This document shows positions 26,596-37,351 of a stretch of DNA of 64,000 bases, piece after piece. Position 1 is the first letter of the stretch; the number at the start of each line of letters is the position of its first letter. The notes under the pieces were generated by a model. It was not told the DNA's origin. It searched no databases and saw nothing but the letters and a program-made list of their open reading frames with translations. The stretch comes from Saprospiraceae bacterium. GTDB taxonomy: Bacteria; Bacteroidota; Bacteroidia; Chitinophagales; Saprospiraceae. Location: NCBI GenBank assembly GCA_016714985.1, contig JADKBS010000012.1:186001-250000 (forward strand), written 5' to 3'. A program made the position numbers and the translations under genes.

Positions 26596-28867
26596 TTAAT
26601 TTACTTGGATATTGGTCACGCCATTTTCATCGATATCCAGCTTGATTGTCTTGTTCTCAATAGTAGGATTGGCCAATAGCCATTTCGCCAACACTTTTAC
26701 AACCACATCTTCCACTGCCCTTTGCAAGGGTCTGGCCCCGTATTTTTCATGGAAACCCACTTTGGCGATGTATTCCTCTGTGCGCTCAGAGAACACGATT
26801 TTCAGGTTTAGCTTCGCAAAGCCTTCCCTTGCCTTTACCTCTTCCAGTTCCTTTCGGGCGATAAGGCGGATGCTTTCTTGCCCCAGCGGTTGGAAGATAA
26901 CCACCTGGTCAATTCGGTTCACGAATTCTGGCCGGAAGAATCCACTGATGGCCGACCGGTAGGTCTCGTCGTCGGGCATTCGGTTGCCATAGCCGATGGA
27001 AGGGCGGTTGCTCGCTCCAAGGTTGCTCGTGAGGATGATGATGCAATTACGGAAGTTCGTCACCCGTCCGAAGGCATCCACGAGCATCCCTTCATCCAAG
27101 ACGGTCAGGAAGGAGTCGAAGATTTCGGGGGTGGCTTTTTCGGCCTCATCGAGCAGTAGCACGGCGAAGGGGCGCTCCCGCACCTGCTGCACCAACTTGC
27201 CTGGGTCGGTGCCAGTGCCCAGGAAGCGGGTTATCTGCGAGGGGTGCTGGTACTCGCTCATGTCAATGCGGATGAGTGGCGAGGTTTTTTGGCCCAGGCC
27301 AAAAAAATACTGCGCCAAGGCCTGGGCAGCAGCGGTTTTGCCCACACCAGTCGGCCCAGCAAAGAGCAGCGTGGTGATGGGTTTTTGCGGATTGTTCAGC
27401 CCTGCCTTATAGACCTTGATGATATCCGTCAGCTTGTCCGTGGCGGCTGTTTGGCCGATGATTTTTTCGTTGAAATAACTGCGCAGTGCCACTTGGTCGA
27501 GCAGCAGGTCGTCCCGTAGGAACAGCTCTGGCAGCCCCGTTCGGCGAATGAACTGTGACAGCACATCCTGGCGGTGTACTTCATTTGTTTTGTTAAAAAT
27601 GGCCTCGCTCACGCACTCTCCCAGAAATCGGATGCTCTTGCCTGGAAAGCTTTCGTAAGGGTAAAACCGTCGCAGCAGCCTGGTTGAGGTGTTCAGCGCA
27701 TCTTGCGTAATGCTGATTTTATGGGCTTGTAAAACGTGTGAACTGAATTTTTCGAGCACCACAGTTAGGCTTCGCTCTGGCAGTTCGGGTAGTTCCACAA
27801 TTTGCATGGATTCCACAAAACCGGGCAGCAACCGCCGCATACTTTCCAGTTCTTGGGGGGTCACTTCACCTGCCAGTTGGAGTTTCCCTTGTTGAATGAA
27901 CGGTAGCAGGTAGGCGGCCACGCTATCCTCTGCACCTTTGCCACCTTCTCGCAGCAGCCGAACAATGTTCTCTATCCAAAGAATGCCGTTCATGGTCTGT
28001 AGTTCAAAGACCAATTCCTCAGCAGTCTCCTGCCATTCGCCGAGGTATTTACTGGTGGCCGTGAAACGCTGGGCTTGAATGCGCCAGAAGCTCTGTTCTT
28101 TTTCCGTTTTTTTTGAAAAACTGGCCAATTTGCGGAAAGCCTGCCTGAGTACCGCACTTTTGCCAACACCGCTTGCCCCAACGATGAGCACGCTTGCCCG
28201 TTGTTGCATGAGCTTGTCAACGACCTGAGCCACGTAATCGTCCAACTCCCAAGCGGCGTCGGGGGCAGCGGCAAGGTTGCGCTGTACGGCCTTGGGGTAG
28301 GGGTATCTATCGGCGAGCCGCTCCAATATCTTCGGTTTTTGCTCAATGTTCCAGGTATAGCTGAAAAAGCTGTCTTCCTTTACTTTCAGTGTCACTATTT
28401 CGAGTGATGGGGTAGGGTAGGAGGTCAGGCGGTAAATTTCCTCGGGGCTTTTTTTCGTCCAGGGCATTGCTGATGAAATGGCGGGCCAGGCTGTCCAACT
28501 GGCCGAGGTCGTAGCAATAAAAGCTCTCGTCAAGGAGCGGCAAAAAGCATTCATAGACCCCTGGTTCGGCTTCACCATAGACCAAGGGTTGCTCTAATTT
28601 CACCTTGTTGGTCAATGGAAATGCGCCATTTCCAATGCGGTAGGTAGGCCGGAAATTAGTCTCCACTATTTTCAAAGTGGGTTCTTCCAATTCGAGCAGG
28701 GGGTAGTCGCCTTCTTTTTTATAAATTTTGGCAAGGTGGTCGGTCAGTGTGCTGCGCAAACGCTGGGGGCTGGTCTCCACCAGCTGGTATTCCGTGCCTA
28801 CGAGGATGCCGAGCACAGCTTCTTCGTTCAGTTGAAAGCAGAGTAGGGGGTAAGTGAGCTTTTCCAT
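26596..28867 (-). CDS. Clp-like double-AAA+ ATPase with novel N-terminal domain (frameshift near 28450)
   Basis: 756 aa after removing one A from a seven-A run at about 28450 that splits the gene. The N-terminal 175 residues match no Clp N domain I know. NBD1 has Walker A GASGVGKS (230-237) and a pore-loop-like KYLGEW, but Walker B reads ILWIEN instead of the usual IDE, so its hydrolysis may be lost. There is no ClpB middle domain. NBD2 is canonical: GPTGVGKT (504-511), LLLDEAEK (570-577), and NRIDQVVIFQPL. The second half is close to ClpA/ClpB. It may unfold proteins or drive a specialised machine. It stands alone, with a TACATTTG element 46 bp upstream. Confidence 0.82.
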
Positions 28868-28912
28868 GCCGGATAATCCAAATTATTGAAGGTATTTCTA
28901 TAAAAATTGTCT

Positions 28913-28920
28913 CAAATGTA
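28913..28920 (-). promoter_or_regulatory. Candidate -7 element (TACATTTG) for the Clp-like gene
   Basis: Exact TAnnTTTG match 46 bp ahead of the start; no strong TTTG at the -33 position. Confidence 0.45.
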
Positions 28921-28997
28921 GAACAATGTTTTGTGAAGTGTATTATTTAAAGAAACTTTGCACCCAGATTTTATCCTGTTCTCATACCAAAGCAATT

Positions 28998-30136
28998 ATG
29001 AAACGCATCATTGGCCTGCTTGTCCTTGCTTCCCTTTGGCTAGCTGGCTGCAAAACCGACCCACCACTCCCAGCCGAACCAGCTCCGCTTCCCCCACTTG
29101 ATTCGGTGGAGGTGGTAGAAACCCCTGACCCCTATTTCCTCAAAAATTACAAAGGCAATATTGATGGCAAGTACGACATAGAAATGGTGCTCGTCAACTG
29201 GGGCGATGGGTTCCTATCTGGTCGTTATTGGTACACCAATAAAAACAAGCCCATTGAACTAAGCGGAGAGTTAAAAGAAGACAACACCTACGAAATTGCC
29301 GAGTTCATGGATGGGAAAGTGGGGCCAAGTTCGTAGGTGACTTTGCCAATATTGACTCGCTGGCGGGAAGCTGGGCAAGTGCCGATGGTAAACGGAACCT
29401 GCCCTTTACCTTAGTTTTTGCGCCTTCGGCAAAAGACGAAGGCAACTGGACGGGCAACTGGCACCTGAACCAAGTCTGGGACGGTGGCTGGCTAATGATC
29501 GGCAACGTGACCGCCGATGCCTTCGATTTTGCCTTGAGCGTGGTGCGAGGCAGTCACATTGGCACCTTGGAAGGGAAGGCCCAGCGCACGGGTGACAAGG
29601 CCATTTTCAAGCAAAAAACTTATGAGGAGAAGCCTTGTGAACTGCATTTCACCAATATGGGCGACCACGTACTAATTGACCAAGTAAGCGACAATCTTGC
29701 CTGCGGCTTTGGTGCAAGGGCACATGCCGCTGGGCGCTTCGAAAAGAAAAAACTCATCCGCAAAGCATTGTTGACTGTGGGCAGTGATGCGCAAGATGTG
29801 TTCACGAACCAAGCCCTGCATGACGAGTTCCGTCGTCTCGTTGGTGATTCCATGTACGAGACTTTTGCTTTCAATATGCAAATAAGGGAGCGTGCGACCA
29901 ATAAACTTGGTCAAACGGTCATAACAGGAGCAGTACCGGGACTTTTTACCACCAACGAGGCCATCATCATTTTTGACCAACAGGGAAAGATTTGGGCCAC
30001 TACCTTGGATTTCAAGGAGGGAAGTGAAGCGCCACATCTGCACAATTTTACCAACGATGCCGCCTCCAAAGAGAGGCTGCATCCCGATGTTGAGGCTTGG
30101 CGGGAACGGTTCAAGTCGTACAAGGTGGAGTTTTGA
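28998..30136 (+). CDS. Lipoprotein of unknown function (frameshift near 29321)
   Basis: 379 aa after adding one G to a four-G run near 29321. The signal peptide ends in LWLAGC (lipobox), followed by a Pro/Glu-rich linker. The first half has repeated small-domain patterns (IDGKYDIEMVLVNWGDGFLSGRYWY and GNWTGNWHLNQ) that resemble beta-rich lipoprotein modules. The second half (from about GNVTADAFDFALSVVRG) continues with a CNELHF-type block and a long C-terminal region. I do not recognise the family. It is probably surface or periplasmic-lipid anchored. Confidence 0.7.
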
Positions 30137-30356
30137 TGGAGGTTCCAATCCCAAATTGATAATCGGGAATAACAAGGAATTGTGGGAAAAAGACAGCTTC
30201 ACACTCTTATGTGTCGCATTTCTGGGCCTTAATCCGAATTCCGCATTCCAAAATCCGTAATCGAATAGTACGTTTTTTGGAGTACCTTCGTTAATGCGTC
30301 CGACAAACCATGTTTTCACCAATTCCAAACTGTTTTTGATGCAAACATTTATTAAA

Positions 30357-32883
30357 ATGAACATTTTGAAAACCTTAGGCTTTGCACTCATCCTTGTTTT
30401 CGCTGCAACGCAAGTGAATGCCCAGGCCGCCCTGAAGCGTGCCAACAAACAATATGAACTGGGCACCTTCAACCTTGCTGCACAGTCTTACAAGGATTTC
30501 TTGGCCAAAAACCAAGACCACACGGAGGCCAACAGCAAGCTGGCTGACTGCTACCGCCACCTCAACCAGCAGGAGAAGGCTGTGCCTTACTACCAAGCTG
30601 CGGTCGCAGCCGGTGACGTGCAGGATATATACGTGTTTCAATATGGTCTCACCTTGCAGGAACTTGGCAGGTACGAATTGGCCAGGGGGGTGTTCAACAG
30701 GCTTGGCGAAAAATCGGAAGAATTCAAGATTCGCTGCAAACAGTTTGCTGAAGCCTGCGACTTTGCCTTGAAATCCAGTGCCCCTGCCACTTATAAAGTC
30801 TCGAACGAGTTCGCCAATTCGGCTTCCTTCGATTTTGGCCCCACTTTTTGGCGACCAAGTGGTGTATTCCTCTGGCCGCACCGACATCAAGGGCCGGGAC
30901 AGCCGAAATGCCCCTTCATCGGGCTTGGGCGAAGGTACCAACCGCCTCCTTATCTCCCAACGGGACAAGAACGGATTCCTCGAAGTGCCCGTCACCTTGC
31001 ACGCCGGTTTTGGCGTGGGCCTGAACGAAGGCCCGGTTTCCTACACTGCCGATGGCGCTTGGGTTGCCTTTACCCGCAACAATTTCGTAGATGGCACCCG
31101 CCTGATGCCCAGTGGCGGCATGGAACTGAACATGTTCATTGCGCAAGCAAAACCCAATGGCGACTGGGAGAACCCGCTTGCATTCCCTCACAATGGCGTT
31201 GATTATTCCACGGGCTACCCCAGTTTTTCGCCTGATGGAAAGGCGCTGTATTTTTCGAGCAACAGGCCCGGTGGCTACGGTGGCTTCGATATTTATGTTT
31301 CCTTTAAAATAGGAGGTAATTGGTCGGCCCCGGAAAACCTTGGCGCAACGGTGAACACCCTTGGCAACGAAATCACGCCATTCTACGATGGAAATGCACT
31401 CCATTTCGCTAGCGACTACCATAAGGGCTTCGGCGGCTTCGATATTTTCAGGGCAGAGGAGAGTGGTGGGCGTTGGGCAACTGTTTACCATGGCGGTGCT
31501 GGCTTGAACTCCTCCAATGACGACTACGGTTTCGTTTTCAATGGCGAACGCAATATTGGCTACATCGTGTCTAACAGGGCAGGCGGCAAAGGCTCAGAGG
31601 ACATTTACCGCATCGTCAAAGAGGTCGAATCGGCTGTCATCAAGGTCACGGATGCACTCACTGGTGCAGCCATTTCTGGTGCAACGATTGACTTTTCCGA
31701 TTGTGGCTCTGCCAACCAATTTACCAATGTCAATGGCCTTTTCAACTTTAGTCTCCCTGATGCTATTGATTGCAATGCCACTATCAGCAAAGAAGGATTT
31801 GCGAGCAAAACCGTACGCTTGACTTCGCTTGACTTGCGGCAGAACCCGACGGTTGAAGTGGGATTGGGCAACAACGCAAATGCCTATTCAGGACAAGTGG
31901 TTAATGGCCTAAACTCCAAGCCAGTGGAAAGTGCGAAAATCATAGCCACCGACCAAGCATCCAGTCATGAAGTATCGGCATACTCGGATGCCAACGGCAA
32001 TTTTTCCATTTCGTTGAAGCCAAACGCCAGGTACGATGTCCGTTATTCCAAGATAGGGTTTAAGGATATAGTCATTGATTTCAAGGCTGTCTCCTCTAAA
32101 GAGGTTAGCCTCGGCAAATTGAGCTTGTACCCCGTTGGAAGTGAAACCTCGGCGAGCGGTGGTGGTAATTCCGGCCAAGCCAAAGACAAGGACAAACCCA
32201 CGGAGTTTGAAGAAGGTGCTACTTCAGCCAGTACAAAGGCAAAAGATATTGAGTCAGGCAGTAATTCCGCTACTATTGACGGTTTTGCAGTGCAATTGGC
32301 GGCTGCAAACACCGTCAAGCCAGATTTGAAGCCTTACCAAGCCAAACTAGGCGAACTCGGCAATATCTATGCGGTAAGCGAAGGTGGCAAGACCAAGATC
32401 AGGCTTGGTGTATTTGAAACTAGGGAAGCTGCGGTGTCCGCTCAAGCCAAGGCCAAATCCAATGGCTACTCAGGTGCATTCATCGTTGCAGAAAAAGGCA
32501 AACCTTCCGCTACTCCCAAAAAAGAGGAACCAAAGCCAAAGCCTGCTGAGACTATTGACAAGAAGAACGAGTCAAAGCCCGCTACCACGGAGACGAAACC
32601 TAAAACGACCCAGCCTAAGGCTGCACCAGTCAAAGAAGCCGAACTTGATGGCTATCTGGTAAAATTGGCCGCCTACAAGGACTTGAAAAACTTCAAGCGT
32701 GAAAAGGTGGAGGATTTCGGGTTGGTCAGCTTCGTAAAGAAGGGCGAGTTCACCATTGTCGTGCTTTCTGGGTTCGACTCCAAGGCTAGTGCAGCAAAAG
32801 CACTGGAAAAAGCAAAGCAACAAGGCTTTACCACTGCTCACTTGGCCACGATGGAAAATGGAGAAATGAAAAAAGCTGATTGA
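30357..32883 (+). CDS. PorE-like TPR / PD40 / CRD protein with two SPOR domains (frameshift near 30845)
   Basis: 841 aa after removing one T from a five-T run near 30845. Order: signal peptide (1-24), TPR-like region (25-140), PD40/WD40-like propeller (160-400, with YPSFSPDGKALYFSSNRPGGYGG-type blades), two carboxypeptidase-regulatory-like beta domains (about 405-560), a charged linker, and two SPOR domains (about 590-660 and 730-830, starting GFAVQLAAA and YLVKLAAYKD). PorE of the type IX secretion system has TPR, propeller, CRD and then an OmpA-like peptidoglycan-binding domain. Here SPOR domains, which bind glycan strands, take that place. A strong terminator follows. Confidence 0.82.
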
Positions 32884-32926
32884 CCTACCTTTTTCAGGTG
32901 TTTTTCAGAAATGATTTTTATTTATA

Positions 32927-32972
32927 CAAGCCTAAAAGTTGGTTCAATTTACCAACCTTTTAGGCTTGTTTT
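32927..32972 (+). terminator. Strong rho-independent terminator
   Basis: 17-bp stem with one bulge (CAAGCCTAAAAG-TTGGT against ACCAACCTTTTAGGCTTG), 7-nt loop, then TTTTC, 44 bp after the PorE-like gene. Confidence 0.9.
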
Positions 32973-33018
32973 CGTTATTGCCTGCACATAAATTTTCCTA
33001 CCAAAAACTACTTAACGA

Positions 33019-33049
33019 TTTGTGTTTCTGAATTGATAGTTTACATTTG
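33019..33049 (+). promoter_or_regulatory. Promoter (TTTG, 19 bp, TACATTTG)
   Basis: Full match to the Bacteroidota promoter, about 175 bp ahead of the PLP-enzyme gene, implying a long leader. The leader (33060-33223) shows no clear fold. The gap 32884-33223 holds only this promoter and the terminator before it. Confidence 0.7.
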
Positions 33050-33223
33050 CCGTATCACACAGAACCAAGTCAAAATATTTTCCATAAACTACTAATGTTA
33101 GCCCAATGTGGCTCAGCATCCCTGTTTACTTTCACAAAGCTACTGCACAAGAGGCAACAGAAAGTAGGCTAAGAACATGAAAACAATTGCATAGCTCACA
33201 AAAACTATAAATCCAAATTTACT

Positions 33224-34492
33224 ATGCAAAAGCCAGTTTCTGATGTTTCCCTGATTAACTACAATATTGAATTGGCCAAGAGCTACGGCATTCTTCAAGT
33301 GGATGTCGATGACATCAACGACCGGGGAAGAACCTTAATCATTGGGGACAACGAAGTCGTCAACTTTGGCTCTTGCAGTTATCTCGGTCTTGAGTCCGAC
33401 CCACGGTTGGTTGCAGCAGCACATGAGGCCTTGGACCGCTTCGGCGTTCATTTTTCCAGTTCCCGTTCCTACCTTGGGTTAAGCCTCTATGAAGAAGCGG
33501 AGGCCAAACTCGCCCAGGTATTTGGGAAGCCGGTCATCGTTACGCCGTCCACGACACTTGGGCACATGGCGCTGCTGCCATTGATCATAGGAACAGGCGA
33601 CCGCTTGATACTCGACCAGCAGGTGCATTCAAGCGTTGCCTTCTCAGTGCAGCAGGTGGCCGTCAATCCGGGCAATATCGAGCGCATCCGGCATAATAGG
33701 TTGGATTACTTGGAGAACCGGCTTCGCAAGTTGTCGGGCCAACACGACAAGGTTTGGTACTTTGCCGACAGTGTATATAGCATGTATGGCGATATTGCGC
33801 CCTTGAAAGAACTTGTGGTACTGCTCGACAGATACGAGCATTTCCATCTCTACCTCGACGATGCCCACGGCATGAGTTGGGCGGGCGAAAACGGAGCAGG
33901 CTATGTGCGCCAGCACATACCGCACCACCCACGCATCATGCTTACAACCTCCTTGGGCAAAGGCTTCGGCACGTCGGGCGGGGCCATCATCTGTCACAAT
34001 GAAGAACAAAAGACTTTTATCAGGAACTGTGGCGGCACTTTGATTTTCTCAGGCCCTTTGCAGCCCGCCAATTTAGCTGCTGTCGTTGCCTCAGCCGATA
34101 TTCACCTTTCGCCGGAAATTTACGTGCACCAAGAGAAACTGCGTACAAGAATTGCCTATTTCCAAGAAAAAGCAGCGTCACTGAACCTGCCAATGGTGTC
34201 TATAGGCAAGACCCCCTTGTTTTATATTGCAACAGGGACAAAGCAAGTTGGCTGCGAGGTTATTGCGGCCCTTATGCAAAAAGGGCTTGGCTATACGGGC
34301 ATTGCCAGCTATCCTAGCGTACCGACTACCAATTCCGGTATCCGAATTTTGGTGAACAACCACCACTTGCTGCACGATATTGATGCGCTGTTGGAGGAAC
34401 TTGCCGTTTTGTTGTTCCCTGAAATGGAGAAGCATGGCATTTCGATGGAGAAGGTTTGGAAGGCGTTTGGGCGGGAGATGGCTGCTCAATGA
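33224..34492 (+). CDS. PLP-dependent alpha-oxoamine synthase-like enzyme
   Basis: 422-residue fold-type I PLP enzyme of the AONS/KBL/SPT group, which condenses an acyl-CoA with an amino acid. Key residues: DDAHG (Asp212 and His215 binding PLP) and the Schiff-base Lys246 in TTSLGKGFGTSGG. YLGLSLYEEAE near 83 and HSSVAFSVQQ near 135 are also typical. The first 30 residues are longer than in BioF. Serine palmitoyltransferase, which makes sphingolipids in Bacteroidota, or a pigment or signal-molecule enzyme are both possible; context does not decide. No acyl-carrier or biotin gene is nearby. Confidence 0.85.
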   Translation: MQKPVSDVSLINYNIELAKSYGILQVDVDDINDRGRTLIIGDNEVVNFGSCSYLGLESDPRLVAAAHEALDRFGVHFSSSRSYLGLSLYEEAEAKLAQVFGKPVIVTPSTTLGHMALLPLIIGTGDRLILDQQVHSSVAFSVQQVAVNPGNIERIRHNRLDYLENRLRKLSGQHDKVWYFADSVYSMYGDIAPLKELVVLLDRYEHFHLYLDDAHGMSWAGENGAGYVRQHIPHHPRIMLTTSLGKGFGTSGGAIICHNEEQKTFIRNCGGTLIFSGPLQPANLAAVVASADIHLSPEIYVHQEKLRTRIAYFQEKAASLNLPMVSIGKTPLFYIATGTKQVGCEVIAALMQKGLGYTGIASYPSVPTTNSGIRILVNNHHLLHDIDALLEELAVLLFPEMEKHGISMEKVWKAFGREMAAQ

Positions 34493-34537
34493 ATCAAATT
34501 CCTTGTTGATAACAAGCGGTAGTCAGTTCCTCCGATT

Positions 34538-34984
34538 CTATTTCCTAAAGACTATCATTTCTTGAAGCGTTGGGTGGGTTTGTTCAGACAGCAACCATTC
34601 ATCCTCTGTTGTTTCAGTAATGACAAACGGACACGCCTGACAAGCTTGTTTTCCGCTTTGTAGGAACCATCGGCATTGTGGGCGAATGGCACAAGCGATG
34701 ATATCTTCATTAATTGGTAGGTATTCTAGCAAAGAGATTACTCGGTCTGCTACACCACACCTTTCGCCTGTCCATTGGGCGCATCCCGACGCTATGCACT
34801 TATTGGTAAAGCGGAATCGCTGTTCCGCATGCGCATGTTCATTGGCTTTTTCTATGAACGATTCGTCAATGCGGAGCGGTTGCGGTAAAATCGCAACGGT
34901 ACCGTCTTCTTGACGTACCCCCAGCAGTTGGGCACCAATTTGTGCTTTGCTGCTGGGGCACATAATTTTACCATTTTTTTTCAT
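34538..34984 (-). CDS. Cys-rich hypothetical protein
   Basis: 148 aa with eight cysteines in three groups: MCPSS near the start, NKCIASGCAQWTGERCG in the middle, and PQCRWFLQSGKQACQACPF near the end. The spacing suggests a metal-binding (zinc or Fe-S) fold. No signal peptide or membrane segment. It starts 9 nt after a small upstream gene on the same strand, so the two form a pair of unknown role. Confidence 0.65.
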   Translation of the reverse strand: MKKNGKIMCPSSKAQIGAQLLGVRQEDGTVAILPQPLRIDESFIEKANEHAHAEQRFRFTNKCIASGCAQWTGERCGVADRVISLLEYLPINEDIIACAIRPQCRWFLQSGKQACQACPFVITETTEDEWLLSEQTHPTLQEMIVFRK

Positions 34985-34993
34985 GGCCTTTCT

Positions 34994-35239
34994 TTAAAGT
35001 TGCTGGGTGAAGATCTTCTTTTGGTCTAACCCAAGCTCTTTTAAATTACGGGCAACAATGCCATTAATAATAGGGCCTTTTGGCAGTTTGTAAATTGGGA
35101 ATAGGGCAAACCCATTGCTTGCACCTGTTTTTGCCAACACCCCAGTCGTGGCATTTTGAATGGCAGCATTTATTTCTTTGCGCTGCGCATCGGTGAGCTT
35201 CATGGCGCCCAGGTCAACGGTGAAAACATTTTCATTCAT
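34994..35239 (-). CDS. Small hypothetical protein paired with the Cys-rich gene
   Basis: 81 aa: a hydrophilic amphipathic head (MNENVFTVDLGAMKLTDAQR) and a hydrophobic, Gly-containing body (GASNGFALFPIYKLPKGP). The size, leader-like head and a neighbour with many cysteines recall ribosomal-peptide precursors, but no maturation enzyme is present, so I do not assign that. It is first in the two-gene unit and divergent from the POT transporter. Confidence 0.55.
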   Translation of the reverse strand: MNENVFTVDLGAMKLTDAQRKEINAAIQNATTGVLAKTGASNGFALFPIYKLPKGPIINGIVARNLKELGLDQKKIFTQQL

Positions 35240-35435
35240 TTTAGCTTGATTTGTCTGCCTACTCTTGGATCGGATTTTCGGCCCACTCCGTTTTTTGGTT
35301 GATTGCTTTAAATTTCAATCTTTGCAAATCTAAATCGGCTGGAACTTGAATGAAAGCCTTGTTCCAGAAAATGGTAATAGGTATTTTCAAATGCACAGGT
35401 CGAAAAAAACTTCCCCAATTGCCAAAACCCCAAAC

Positions 35436-35443
35436 TACATTTG
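35436..35443 (+). promoter_or_regulatory. Candidate -7 element (TACATTTG) for the POT transporter
   Basis: Exact TAnnTTTG match 57 bp ahead of the start. A TTG lies 14 bp upstream, closer than usual. Confidence 0.45.
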
Positions 35444-35499
35444 CCCACCTGCGCTAACCAAAATTGCGGAGCAACGTAAAAGCTCAAAACTTCATTCGC

Positions 35500-37272
35500 A
35501 TGACTGACCAGACTCAACAAACGCCACAAGGCGACAACTCGGATTTCTTCAAAAACATGGTAATCGGCCACCCGGCCGGCTTGTTCGTCCTCTTCTTCAC
35601 GGAAATGTGGGAGCGGTTCTCCTTCTACGGCATGCGGGCCTTGCTCGTGATGTTCTTCACCTCCACGTTGGCCGATGGCGGCTGGGAGTGGTCACGGGAG
35701 AAGGCAATGGCGATTTTTGGCTCTTATGTAGGGCTGGTTTATCTCTCCACTATGATGGGCGGCTATTTTGCCGACAAGAAAATCGGCTACCGGTGGGCCG
35801 TGGTTGTCGGCGCACTGCTGATGACGATGGGGCATGGTTGTATGGCGTTGGAGACAAAGTTCACCATTTACCTCGGCTTGGTGCTTTTGGTGTTCGGCAA
35901 CGGTTTTTTTAAGCCAAACATGGTCTCCATCATCTCGGAGATGTACAAAAACCACCCAGAAAAAAAGGACGGCGCCTACACCATTTTCTACATGGGCGTC
36001 AATTCAGGGGCGTTCTTTGGCATCCTGCTCTGCGGGTATTTGGGTGAGGAAGTAGGCTGGAGCTGGGGCTTTGGACTTGCTGGCATCTTCATGTTTTTTG
36101 GCCTTTTACAGTTTTGGCTAGCGCAAAACATCTTTGGCAACATTGGCCTGAAACCCGTGAAAAAGGACGCAGCCGCTACCGAACTCGCATTGGACGGCGA
36201 TAAGCCGAACCCATTCACAAATTGGCAACTGGTACTGATTGGCACCATGATTATCCTAGGTTTGCTATGGATTATTTTTGAACCTGCGAAAATCATCTCC
36301 GACGGCAGCGTAAACCTGTTCGACTTCAACCTGCTTGGCCTTTCCGGCAATAATTTCACCATCCTGTTGGCACTTTCATTGTTCATCGGCTTGCTGGTTT
36401 ACCGGGTGGCGAAGTATTCCCCCGTGACCCGTGACCGCATGATTGCCGTCACGTTTTTTGCGTTCTTGGTCATCTTTTTCTGGGCCATTTTCGAGCAGTC
36501 ACCCGGTACCCTGACCATCTTCGCCCGTGACTACACCAACCGAGTGTTGGAAGGCGGCGCTGGCACCACCTTCAAAATCGTGAACGCCCTGATGACGGTC
36601 GTACCATTGGGCATCATCACATGGGTGCTTTTCAAGCTGTTCCAACAGACCTTCAAAAAATACGCTGTCGCAAACATCATCCTTGGCACCAGCTTCGTCA
36701 TCATCTGGGGCATTGCCTTCTGGATGCTGAAAAACCAAATGGCCGAAGTGACTTTGGAAGTCAAGGCCTCTTGGTTTTCCACCCTCAATTCGCTGTTCAT
36801 CATCAGCCTCGCCCCGCTGTTTTCGAAATGGTGGGAAAGCAAGTACAACCCACCTGCCAACGTAAAATATGCCATCGGCATGACCTTCCTCGCCATCGGT
36901 ATGGCCTTCGTCGCTTTTGGGGCCAGCGGCATCGAGCCGGGCGCTAAAACGGCCTCGGTGAGCATGGTTTGGTTGATACTGGTGTACCTTTTTCATACGA
37001 TGGGCGAGCTTTGTATTTCCCCAGTTGGCCTTTCCTATGTGAGCAAACTCGTACCCGCACGTATGATTGGCATCATGTTCGGCATCTGGTACCTGGCCGT
37101 GGCCATCGGCATGAAGGGCGCCGCCAAGTTCGGCGAGAACGTGGACAAAATCGCCGACGAAAAGGGCATCAGCTACTATTTCTGGATGCTTACGGCTATA
37201 TCGTTGGTAGTAGCGTTCGTAGCGGTTGTTTTCATGCCCTTTATTCGGAAGAAGATGCATGGGGTGAGGTGA
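35500..37272 (+). CDS. Proton-dependent oligopeptide transporter (POT/PTR family)
   Basis: Inner-membrane H+/di- and tripeptide symporter of 590 aa with about 12-14 membrane segments. The POT E-x-x-E-R motif appears in FFTEMWERFSFYGMRALL near 32, and the family block FYMGVNSGAFFGILLCGYLGE near 165 follows. C-terminal motif GELCISPVGLSYVSKLVPARMIGIMFG near 505 is also typical. ATG 35500 is chosen because it matches the family start; an in-frame ATG at 35464 adds an unlikely head. Confidence 0.95.
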   Translation: MTDQTQQTPQGDNSDFFKNMVIGHPAGLFVLFFTEMWERFSFYGMRALLVMFFTSTLADGGWEWSREKAMAIFGSYVGLVYLSTMMGGYFADKKIGYRWAVVVGALLMTMGHGCMALETKFTIYLGLVLLVFGNGFFKPNMVSIISEMYKNHPEKKDGAYTIFYMGVNSGAFFGILLCGYLGEEVGWSWGFGLAGIFMFFGLLQFWLAQNIFGNIGLKPVKKDAAATELALDGDKPNPFTNWQLVLIGTMIILGLLWIIFEPAKIISDGSVNLFDFNLLGLSGNNFTILLALSLFIGLLVYRVAKYSPVTRDRMIAVTFFAFLVIFFWAIFEQSPGTLTIFARDYTNRVLEGGAGTTFKIVNALMTVVPLGIITWVLFKLFQQTFKKYAVANIILGTSFVIIWGIAFWMLKNQMAEVTLEVKASWFSTLNSLFIISLAPLFSKWWESKYNPPANVKYAIGMTFLAIGMAFVAFGASGIEPGAKTASVSMVWLILVYLFHTMGELCISPVGLSYVSKLVPARMIGIMFGIWYLAVAIGMKGAAKFGENVDKIADEKGISYYFWMLTAISLVVAFVAVVFMPFIRKKMHGVR

Positions 37273-37351
37273 TGCACCGGATACTGGATGGCAGATACTG
37301 AATATTGGATGCTGAGCGACTCCGGCTGTTTTGCCAATAGTGTACAAGCCA

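Noticed and set aside
34994..35239. RiPP precursor call
   Set aside because: No maturation enzyme or dedicated exporter is adjacent; left as a hypothetical protein.
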